14,433 nt of DNA. It comes from Alphaproteobacteria bacterium (GTDB taxonomy: Bacteria > Pseudomonadota > Alphaproteobacteria > Sphingomonadales > Sphingomonadaceae). Under the pieces are notes generated by a model. It was not told the origin of the DNA. It did not search any database and saw nothing but the letters and a program-made list of their open reading frames with translations. The translations under genes and the position numbers were made by a program. This document shows, piece after piece, positions 1-6,459 of this stretch (its first letter is position 1; each line of letters begins with the position of its first letter). The stretch spans positions 1 to 14,433 of the forward strand of contig JAQGLD010000170.1 of the NCBI GenBank assembly GCA_028293055.1, in the 5' to 3' direction.

Positions 1-229
1 CGCTGGCGACGCAGCTTTGGATCGCCTCGGCCCTCAGCGTGCCGGTCGCACTGATCGTATCGCCCGAGCGGACCAGCTCCGCCTCGGCCGAAAGCGAATC
101 GATCGCAATCAGGTTGAAGCGGGCGGCGAGCGCAGCGCGTTCCGCGGGCTCGGCGACGATGCTCACCTGGCGCGGCGCGGAGCCCAGCGTGTCGACATTG
201 TAGGCGCGGCTGAATTCGGGAGTCGTCAT
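1..229 (-). CDS. DUF177 / YceD family protein, N-terminal part (runs off the left edge)
   Basis: Reading the minus strand from the ATG at 227-229 gives 76 residues beginning MTTPEFSRAYNVDTLG, with ERAALAARFNLIAIDSL and ending in RAEAIQSCVAS. The start, the ERxxLAxRF stretch and the C-terminal QSCVAS are those of the DUF177 (YceD) family, which is linked in bacteria and plastids to 23S rRNA accumulation and large-subunit assembly. That role is family knowledge, not something seen here. The start overlaps the stop of the upstream chaperone gene by four bases (ATGA, 226-229), so translation is probably coupled. The C-terminal half, including the rest of the conserved cysteine region, lies outside the window. 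The family assignment is fairly sure; the exact function is not. Confidence 0.85.
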   Translation of the reverse strand, partial: MTTPEFSRAYNVDTLGSAPRQVSIVAEPAERAALAARFNLIAIDSLSAEAELVRSGDTISATGTLRAEAIQSCVAS

Positions 230-741
230 AGAGTCGGCAGCTTTCCGTCCACCAGCGCGTCGAGCGGCAAGTCGCCAAGCCCGGCCGCGAAAAGATCGAG
301 CCGGCCCGCCACCCAGCTCAGCCGGTCTTCCGATGGGGGCGAATCTCGAAAGATGTTGCGACGGACCGCCGGCGCGAGATCGCCCTGGGCCGAACGGAAG
401 GCGCCGAGCCGGCCGCCGAGCGCGCCCATCATCTTCCCGACATGCTTGCCGACGACGAAATCGCCGATTCCGATCTGGCGGAGCGACGCATCCATGTCGT
501 CGATGAAGATTTCGGTGAGCTGGACCGATTCGCGCCTCGCGGCATCTCCCTCGCGTTCGAGCCTGAGCAGAACTAGCGAGAAGATCGCCGAAACCATGTC
601 GAAGCGGCCGTCGACCGTGTCGGGAACCGCACCCTCGCGATACCAGGACGGATCGCGTCCGATCGCGACGATCGAATCGTAGAGCGGCCGCAGCGCGGCC
701 GAGTCGCGCCGAGTGCGGAAGATGCGATCGAGAAAGGTCAT
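226..741 (-). CDS. Ubiquinol-cytochrome c chaperone family protein (CBP3-like)
   Basis: This encodes 171 residues, starting MTFLDRIFRTRRDSAALRPL. The features WYREGAVPDTVDGRFDM (about 38-54), the hydrophobic SAIFSLVLLRLE segment and FIDDMDASLRQIGIGDFVVGKHV match the ubiquinol-cytochrome c chaperone (CBP3) family. In mitochondria its relatives help cytochrome b and complex III assemble; in alphaproteobacteria the same job is inferred. The frame stays open upstream to an ATG at 1056, but that extension lies antisense inside bamE and its sequence is not chaperone-like. I therefore chose the ATG at 739-741, which has GGAG about 6 nt upstream on the minus strand. The gene is divergent from bamE and overlaps the next gene (DUF177) by 4 nt. 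There is no signal peptide and no obvious membrane span, consistent with a cytoplasmic, membrane-associated assembly factor. Confidence 0.88.
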   Translation of the reverse strand: MTFLDRIFRTRRDSAALRPLYDSIVAIGRDPSWYREGAVPDTVDGRFDMVSAIFSLVLLRLEREGDAARRESVQLTEIFIDDMDASLRQIGIGDFVVGKHVGKMMGALGGRLGAFRSAQGDLAPAVRRNIFRDSPPSEDRLSWVAGRLDLFAAGLGDLPLDALVDGKLPTL

Positions 742-761
742 CTTGTCTCCAGGCGGCGTAC

Positions 762-789
762 TTGCGCCATTCAGCATATGTCGGATATT
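762..789 (+). promoter_or_regulatory. Weak candidate promoter for bamE
   Basis: In the 121-nt divergent gap between the chaperone gene and bamE, TTGCGC (762-767) is separated by 16 nt from GATATT (784-789). The elements match sigma-70 consensus at 3 of 6 and 4 of 6 positions. It would start transcription near 796, about 67 nt before the bamE ATG. Alphaproteobacterial promoters are degenerate, so this is only a guess by eye. Confidence 0.22.
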
Positions 790-802
790 GGGCATTCCCA
801 TT

Positions 803-818
803 GCCGCCGCAAGGCGGC
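803..818. other. Small GC-rich hairpin in the bamE leader
   Basis: GCCGCC (803-808) and GGCGGC (813-818) form a perfect 6-bp stem closing a GCAA loop, a GNRA-type tetraloop, when read on the plus strand. It ends 44 nt before the bamE ATG and would lie in its 5' leader. No T-run follows, so it is not a terminator. It may stabilise the transcript or simply be chance in GC-rich DNA. Confidence 0.35.
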
Positions 819-862
819 GTCGGAGCGGGGCGGCTTCGGCGAAGGTTTCAGGAGTTTTCAAC

Positions 863-1348
863 ATGATCCTCGGTCGTAGCCTTGTCATCGCGGGGGCGCT
901 CGCTTTGCCCCTGCTCAGCGGCGGCTGTACCGCGGTTCGCGACCGCCAGGGCTTCCTGATCGACGACACCCTGGTCTCGGCGATCCAGCCCGGAGTCGAC
1001 AATCGGGATTCGGTGATGGCATCGATCGGCCGGCCGAGCTTCACCGGCGAATTCACTCCGAACGACTGGTATTACGTCTCGCGCAACACCAAGAACATGG
1101 CATTCAACTCGCTCAAGCCCGAGAGCCAGACCATCCTTCACGTCCGCTTCGACCAGGCCGGCAATGTCGCCGCGGTCGAGCGCAAGGGCATGGAGCAGGT
1201 CGCCTCGATCAGCCCGAGCGGCGACAAGACCCCGACGCTTGGCCGCCGCCGTAGCCTGTGGGCGGAATTGTTCGGCAATATCGGCGCGGTCGGCTCCGCC
1301 ACTCCGGGCGGAAGCACCCCCGACAACCCGGACGGGCGCCCCAACTGA
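863..1348 (+). CDS. bamE: Outer membrane protein assembly factor BamE (SmpA/OmlA lipoprotein)
   Basis: This encodes 161 residues. A lipoprotein signal peptide starts MILGRSLVIAGALALPLLSGG, with Cys22 as the likely lipidated residue. The lipobox reads SGGC, with the usual leucine displaced to -4. The mature part has the SmpA/BamE fold signature: a dispensable-strand region (DDTLVSAIQPGVDNRDSVMASIGRP), then a WYYVSR strand and a VRFDQAGNVAAVER strand. BamE is a small periplasmic lipoprotein of the Bam complex that inserts beta-barrel proteins into the outer membrane. The open frame extends upstream to 713, but ATG 863-865 is chosen because it starts the signal peptide and has AGGAG about 8 nt upstream. 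The C-terminal tail (after about residue 120) is Gly/Pro-rich and probably disordered. It converges on maeB. Confidence 0.93.
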   Translation: MILGRSLVIAGALALPLLSGGCTAVRDRQGFLIDDTLVSAIQPGVDNRDSVMASIGRPSFTGEFTPNDWYYVSRNTKNMAFNSLKPESQTILHVRFDQAGNVAAVERKGMEQVASISPSGDKTPTLGRRRSLWAELFGNIGAVGSATPGGSTPDNPDGRPN

Positions 1349-1356
1349 TCTCCAGC

Positions 1357-1381
1357 CTCTCCATCGCGCGGCGATGGAGAG
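1357..1381. terminator. Bidirectional terminator hairpin between bamE and maeB
   Basis: A perfect 11-bp inverted repeat, CTCTCCATCGC (1357-1367) and GCGATGGAGAG (1371-1381), closes a 3-nt loop. It begins 8 nt after the bamE stop and ends one base before the maeB stop codon. Its position fills the convergent gap. There is no real T-run on either side (only ATTATCT on the plus strand), so termination may be weak or need Rho. It could also mainly shield both mRNA 3' ends. Confidence 0.7.
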
Positions 1382-1382
1382 A

Positions 1383-3647
1383 TTATCTGACGATCCCGCC
1401 GGCCGCCAGCACCGCCAGAGTGACCAGGTCCGAGGCGGTCGCCGCCATCGGCGCGATCTGGACCTGGTGCTCCATTCCGACGAGCACCGGCCCGATCACC
1501 GCATCGCCGCCGAGCTCGCGGAGCAATTTGGCCGAGATGTTCGCAGTCTGCAGGCCGGGCATGATCAGGACATTGGCGGGGCCGGTCAGCCGGCTGAACG
1601 GATAGACCTTCTGCATCGCCGGGTTGAGCGCGACGTCTGGCGACATCTCCCCTTCATATTCGAAATCGACATCGTCGCGTCCGTCGAGGACATGGACTCC
1701 GTCGCGGATCCGCTCGAGATAATTGCCCTCGGGGTTGCCGAAGTTCGAATAGGACAGGAAGGCGACCCGCGGCTCGTGCCCCATCCGGCGAGCGACCCCC
1801 GCCGTATTGATCGCGATCTCAGCGAGCTGCGCCCCGGTCGGGCGCTCGGTGACCGTCGTGTCGGCGATGAACACGGTATGGCTCTGGCCGACGAGAATGT
1901 GGATTCCGAACGGAGTCATCCCCTTCTTGCCGTTGATCACCCGCATGATCTGCCTGAGATTCTGCGCGTAGGTCCGGGTCACTCCGGTGATCATCACATC
2001 GGCCTCGCCGGCGACGAGCAGGGTCGCGGCGAAGATGTTGCGGTCCTGGTTGACGATCCGGTCGACCTCGCGATGGAGATAGCCGCGCCGCTGCAGCCTT
2101 TCGTAGAGCCGGTCGGCCAGCTCGGGGACCCGCTCGTAATTGCGGCTGTTGAACACCTGGAATTCGTGGGGATCGTCGACTCCGAGCGCGCGCAGCTTCT
2201 CGTGGACGTTCTCGCGCCCGACGAGCAGCGGAATGCCGTAGCCGCCGTCCCGGAAGGCAATCGCGGCACGAAGCACGATATCCTCGTCGCCCTCCGCGAA
2301 CAGCACCCGCTTCGGATTGGCGCGGGCGCTCTCGTAGGCGAGCGACAGGATGGAGGTGGTCGGGTTGAGCCGCGAACGCAGCTGGGTGCGATAGACGGCC
2401 ATGTCCTTGATCGGGAATCGCGCGACTCCGCTGTCCATCGCCGCCTGCGCCACGGCCGAGGGAACGATCTCCATCAACCGCGGGTCGAACGGCGCCGGGA
2501 TGATATAATCGGGGCCGAAGCTGTGCGCCTTGCCGCCATAGGCCGCCGCCACCTCTTCGGGGACCTGCTGGCGGGCGAGTTCGGCCAAAGCGTTGGCGGC
2601 CGCGATCTTCATCTCGTCGTTGATGGTCGTCGCCCGCACATCGAGCGCACCGCGAAAGATGAACGGGAATCCGAGGACATTGTTGACCTGGTTGGGATAG
2701 TCCGAGCGACCGGTGGCGATGATCGCATCGGGCCGCACCGCCTTGGCGTCGGGCGGCGAGATTTCCGGGTCGGGATTGGCCATCGCGAAGATGATAGGCT
2801 GGGGCGCCATCTCGACCACCCATTCCGGCTTGAGCGCTCCGGCGGCGGAAAGGCCGAGGAACACGTCGGCGCCGATCAAGGCCTCGTGGAGCGTGCGGCG
2901 CTCGGTCTCGACCGCATGGGCCGATTTCCACTGGTCGAGATCGGTTCGGTCCTTGTGGATCACGCCCTTGCGGTCGCACATCAGGACGTGGTCGTGGCGC
3001 ACGCCCATCGCCTTGATGAGCTCGGTGCAGGCGATCGCCGCAGCTCCGGCGCCGTTGACCACCACCCTGATGTCCTTGAGGTCGCGCCTTGTGAGGTGGC
3101 AGGCGTTGATCAGTCCGGCCGCGGTGATGATCGCGGTGCCGTGCTGGTCGTCGTGGAAGACCGGGATGTTCATCTTCTCGCGCAGGGTCTGCTCGATGAT
3201 GAAGCAGGCGGGAGCAGCGATATCCTCGAGATTGATTCCGCCGAAGCTCGGCTCCATCAACGCGACGGCGTTGATGAAGGCGTCGGTATCCTCGGTGGCG
3301 AGCTCGAGGTCGATCGCGTCGACATCGGCGAAGCGCTTGAACAGCACCGCCTTGCCTTCCATCACCGGCTTGGAGGCGAGCGCACCGAGATTGCCGAGCC
3401 CGAGGATCGCGGTGCCGTTCGAGATCACCGCGACCAGGTTGCCCTTGGCGGTATAGTCATAGGCCTTGGCCGGATCCTCTGCGATCGCAAGCACGGGAAC
3501 CGCGACGCCCGGCGAATAAGCGAGGCTGAGGTCGCGCTGGGTCGCCATCGGCTTGGACGCGATGATCTCGATCTTTCCGGGCCGCCCCTGCGAATGGAAG
3601 TCGAGCGCTTCCTGATCCGAAAACTTGACGTTGCTGCCTTCGCTCAT
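1383..3647 (-). CDS. maeB: NADP-dependent malic enzyme with C-terminal phosphotransacetylase-like domain
   Basis: This encodes 754 residues, the usual length for the large hybrid MaeB. The N-terminal malic domain contains SLAYSPGVA (41-49, with Tyr44 as catalytic tyrosine) and EGKAVLFKRFADVDAIDLEL (catalytic lysine about 99). Metal ligands lie in NLEDI (Glu141, Asp142) and FHDDQHGTA (Asp166/167). The dinucleotide-binding loop is NGAGAAAIACTEL (198-210), and ANPDPE is at 290-295. From about residue 430 to the end there is a phosphotransacetylase-related domain, which in characterised MaeB proteins does not catalyse acetyl transfer but mediates oligomerisation and acetyl-CoA inhibition. The enzyme oxidatively decarboxylates malate to pyruvate, making NADPH, in the cytoplasm. 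The ATG has GGGAG about 8 nt upstream. The gene stands alone: divergent from mutS, convergent with bamE. NADP preference is inferred from the family. Confidence 0.96.
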   Translation of the reverse strand: MSEGSNVKFSDQEALDFHSQGRPGKIEIIASKPMATQRDLSLAYSPGVAVPVLAIAEDPAKAYDYTAKGNLVAVISNGTAILGLGNLGALASKPVMEGKAVLFKRFADVDAIDLELATEDTDAFINAVALMEPSFGGINLEDIAAPACFIIEQTLREKMNIPVFHDDQHGTAIITAAGLINACHLTRRDLKDIRVVVNGAGAAAIACTELIKAMGVRHDHVLMCDRKGVIHKDRTDLDQWKSAHAVETERRTLHEALIGADVFLGLSAAGALKPEWVVEMAPQPIIFAMANPDPEISPPDAKAVRPDAIIATGRSDYPNQVNNVLGFPFIFRGALDVRATTINDEMKIAAANALAELARQQVPEEVAAAYGGKAHSFGPDYIIPAPFDPRLMEIVPSAVAQAAMDSGVARFPIKDMAVYRTQLRSRLNPTTSILSLAYESARANPKRVLFAEGDEDIVLRAAIAFRDGGYGIPLLVGRENVHEKLRALGVDDPHEFQVFNSRNYERVPELADRLYERLQRRGYLHREVDRIVNQDRNIFAATLLVAGEADVMITGVTRTYAQNLRQIMRVINGKKGMTPFGIHILVGQSHTVFIADTTVTERPTGAQLAEIAINTAGVARRMGHEPRVAFLSYSNFGNPEGNYLERIRDGVHVLDGRDDVDFEYEGEMSPDVALNPAMQKVYPFSRLTGPANVLIMPGLQTANISAKLLRELGGDAVIGPVLVGMEHQVQIAPMAATASDLVTLAVLAAGGIVR

Positions 3648-3754
3648 CCGCGCTCTCCCGGCTCATTCTTCTTCGACTGCTGTCCGTAACGGCGATGCCT
3701 GCGTTGCCGCCTCACCTGAATTCGCTCTGACCTTGTTGCCTCGGCTTCGCAAGG

Positions 3755-3776
3755 GCGCCGCGCCCCGCGGCGGCGC
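3755..3776. other. GC-rich hairpin in the maeB/mutS divergent region
   Basis: GCGCCGC (3755-3761) and GCGGCGC (3770-3776) can pair over 7 bp around an 8-nt loop. It sits about midway between the two divergent starts, so it would lie in a leader only if transcription starts upstream of it. A second, weaker pairing (CCTTG 3731-3735 with CAAGG 3750-3754) lies directly beside it. The rest of this 205-nt region shows no gene and no promoter I can defend. Confidence 0.3.
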
Positions 3777-3852
3777 AGCCCCGCGCCGATGAGACCCGGA
3801 GGGGCGTGATTTCGGCGTTCCCCCGCGCGCGCCTTGCCTCTACGCTGCCGCC

Positions 3853-6459
3853 ATGGCCACACAGGTGAGTAACAGTCCAGCGGCGACGCCGATGATGGCG
3901 CAATATCACGCGCTCAAGGCCGAGACCGAGGATTGCCTGCTCTTCTACCGGATGGGCGACTTCTTCGAACTGTTCTTCGATGACGCCAAGGCGGCAGCTT
4001 CCTGCCTCGACATTGCGCTGACCAGCCGCGGCGAGCATCTCGGCGAGCCGATCCCGATGTGCGGGGTGCCGATCCACGCTGCCGAATCCTATCTCGCCCG
4101 TTTGATCAAGGGCGGCTTCCGGGTCGCCATCGCCGAGCAGATCGAATCGCCCGCGGAAGCGAAGAAGCGCGGCGCGAAATCGGTGGTGAACCGCGCGATC
4201 GTCCGGGTCGTGACCGCCGGAACCCTCACCGAAGAGGCCTTGCTCGATTCGCGCGCAGCCAACTGGCTGGTCGCGGTAACCCGGGTCGGCGAGCGCTACG
4301 GGATTGCCGCTGCCGACATCTCGACCGGCCGATTCGAACTTGGTTCGATCCCCGCCGGTGCGCTCGACGCCGAGCTTGCGCGGCTCGGCCCATCGGAGAT
4401 CGTCTCGCCGGAGCCGCTCCCGTCGCGCGAGGTCACCGAGCGCAGATCGGGCTTCGACAGCCTTGCCGCCGAAGCCAGGCTCAAGCTGAGGTTCGAGGTG
4501 GCGACCCTGGATGGGTTCGGCGCGTTCGACCGGCCGGCTCTGTGCGCCGCCGGAGGGCTGCTCGCCTATCTCGACGAGGTCGCGCGCGAATCGCTCACCT
4601 TCCTGCGCCCGCCGGTGCCGCGCTCCGCCGGAGATCATATGATGATCGACGCAGCGACCCGCGAGAGCCTCGAGCTCACCGTCTCGTCGTCCGGCAGCCG
4701 CGCCGGCAGCCTGCTCGCCGCGGTCGACCGGACGGTCACCGGCGCTGGCGCTCGGCTGCTTGCCGCCGATCTCGGAGCGCCTTTGCTCGACCGCGATGCA
4801 ATCGAGGCGCGGCTCGACCTGGTCACCCTGTTCGAGCGCGACTCCGGCGCCCGCGAGCTGCTTCGCCGCCAGCTCAAGGCGCTGCCCGATATCGGCCGGG
4901 CGCTCGGCAGGCTGGTCGCCGGCCGCGGCGGCCCGCGCGATCTCGGCCAGCTGCGCGACGGGCTGGAGGAGGCGCGAAGGCTGCAGGCGCGGCTTGCGCT
5001 CTTGCCGGATCAGCCGAGCCTGCTCGGCATCCTGCTGCCCTCGCTCACGGGCCATGGCGAGCTGGTCGACCTGCTGTCCCGGGCGCTGGTGCCGTCGCCG
5101 CCGATCGACTCGGCGCAGGGCGGCTATATCGCCGAGGGCCATGACGCCGCGCTCGACGCGCTCCGTGCCGCCGGCGGCGAGGGCCGGCGGGCGATCGCCA
5201 GCCTGGAGGCGCGCTACCGCCAGCAGACCGGAATCGCTGCGCTCAAGATCCGCCACAACGGCGTGCTCGGTTACCATGTCGAGGTCCCGGCGCGGAACGC
5301 GGACAAATTGATGAATGTCGAGTCCGGCTTCACCCACCGCCAGACCCTCGCCGGGGTGGTCCGCTTCAACGCCCCCGATCTCCACGAGCAGGCGCTTCGA
5401 GTCGGGCAGGCCGGTTCGCACGCGCTCGAGATCGAGGCGCGGCATCTCGAGCAGCTGATCGCCGAGACGCTGAAACGGTCCGAGCCGATCGCGGCGGCTG
5501 CCGATGCGCTCGCCAGGCTCGACGTCGCCGCGGGCCTCGCCGAGCGCGCCAGCGAGGACGGCTGGTCGCGGCCCCATTTCGCACCTCACAATTGCTTCGA
5601 GATCGAGGGGGGACGCCATCCGGTGGTCGAGGCCGCGGTCCGCGCCGGCGGCGGCCGCTTCGTCGCGAACGATTGCGGCCTGTCCGAGCAGGAGCGGCTG
5701 TGGCTGGTCACCGGCCCCAATATGGGCGGCAAATCGACCTTCCTTCGCCAGAACGCGTTGATTGCCCTGCTCGCCCAGGCCGGATCCTACGTCCCCGCGA
5801 CCAGCGCGAAAATGGGCCTGGTGGATCGCCTGTTCAGCCGGGTCGGCGCCTCCGACAATCTCGCCCGCGGCCGATCGACGTTCATGGTCGAGATGGTCGA
5901 GACCGCCGCGATCATCGCCCAGGCGACCGAGCGGAGCTTCGTCATTCTCGACGAGGTCGGTCGCGGCACCTCGACCTATGACGGCCTCGCCATCGCCTGG
6001 GCGGTGGTGGAGGCGATCCACGACCGCAATCGCTGCCGCTGCCTGTTCGCGACCCATTATCACGAGCTCACCCGCCTTGCGGAGCGGCTCGACGCCCTGT
6101 CGCTCCACCATGTCCGCGCGCGCGAATGGAAGGGCGATCTCGTCCTCCTCCACGAACTCGCGAGGGGGCCCGCCGACCGAAGCTACGGAATCGCCGTCGC
6201 CAAGCTCGCCGGTCTTCCCGGCCCGGTCCTCGCCCGCGCCAAGTCGGTGCTCGCCAAGCTCGAGCAGGGCCGCGCTGCGACCGGCGGGATCGCCGCCGGA
6301 CTCGACGACCTGCCGCTGTTCGCCGCGGCCGCGCAGGAGGCGCCCCCGCCCGATCCGCTCCGCGCCGCCTTGGAAGCGGCCGAGCCGGACACCATGTCGC
6401 CGCGAGAGGCACTCGAAATGCTCTATCGGCTGAAGACGATCGCGAAGGACTCGCACTGA
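3853..6459 (+). CDS. mutS: DNA mismatch repair protein MutS
   Basis: This encodes 868 residues, normal for bacterial MutS. The mismatch-binding F-x-E motif is in YRMGDFFELFFDD (Phe37, Glu39). Connector, lever and clamp regions follow. The ATPase domain has Walker A GPNMGGKST (621-629), Walker B FVILDEVGRGTSTYDG (Asp700, Glu701) and the downstream CLFATHYHELT. Near the C terminus DDLPLF looks like a beta-clamp-binding motif, and the last 30 residues fit the tetramerisation helices. The protein recognises mispairs and loops and recruits MutL. The start at 3853 has no clear Shine-Dalgarno; later methionines (14, 15) lie at the edge of conserved sequence (TPMMAQY), so the first ATG is preferred and initiation may be from a very short or absent leader. 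It is followed by glnD with a one-base stop/start overlap. Confidence 0.97.
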   Translation: MATQVSNSPAATPMMAQYHALKAETEDCLLFYRMGDFFELFFDDAKAAASCLDIALTSRGEHLGEPIPMCGVPIHAAESYLARLIKGGFRVAIAEQIESPAEAKKRGAKSVVNRAIVRVVTAGTLTEEALLDSRAANWLVAVTRVGERYGIAAADISTGRFELGSIPAGALDAELARLGPSEIVSPEPLPSREVTERRSGFDSLAAEARLKLRFEVATLDGFGAFDRPALCAAGGLLAYLDEVARESLTFLRPPVPRSAGDHMMIDAATRESLELTVSSSGSRAGSLLAAVDRTVTGAGARLLAADLGAPLLDRDAIEARLDLVTLFERDSGARELLRRQLKALPDIGRALGRLVAGRGGPRDLGQLRDGLEEARRLQARLALLPDQPSLLGILLPSLTGHGELVDLLSRALVPSPPIDSAQGGYIAEGHDAALDALRAAGGEGRRAIASLEARYRQQTGIAALKIRHNGVLGYHVEVPARNADKLMNVESGFTHRQTLAGVVRFNAPDLHEQALRVGQAGSHALEIEARHLEQLIAETLKRSEPIAAAADALARLDVAAGLAERASEDGWSRPHFAPHNCFEIEGGRHPVVEAAVRAGGGRFVANDCGLSEQERLWLVTGPNMGGKSTFLRQNALIALLAQAGSYVPATSAKMGLVDRLFSRVGASDNLARGRSTFMVEMVETAAIIAQATERSFVILDEVGRGTSTYDGLAIAWAVVEAIHDRNRCRCLFATHYHELTRLAERLDALSLHHVRAREWKGDLVLLHELARGPADRSYGIAVAKLAGLPGPVLARAKSVLAKLEQGRAATGGIAAGLDDLPLFAAAAQEAPPPDPLRAALEAAEPDTMSPREALEMLYRLKTIAKDSH

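Noticed and set aside
713..862. Upstream extension of bamE to the ATG at 713
   Set aside because: It would place 50 basic residues before the lipoprotein signal peptide. The ATG at 863 has AGGAG in the right place.
742..1056. N-terminal extension of the bc1 chaperone to the ATG at 1056
   Set aside because: It would run antisense through the bamE signal peptide and fold. The ATG at 741 has a ribosome binding site and matches the usual family start.
1164..3689. An 841-codon open frame on the plus strand, opposite maeB
   Set aside because: It is antisense to a malic enzyme with all its motifs. Its translation is Arg/Asp/Glu/His-rich and low in complexity with no recognisable domain, as expected for the complement of high-GC codons.
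3712..6456. A 914-codon open frame on the minus strand, opposite mutS
   Set aside because: This is a shadow of mutS. Long antisense frames are common where third positions are nearly all G or C; there is no start signal and no domain.
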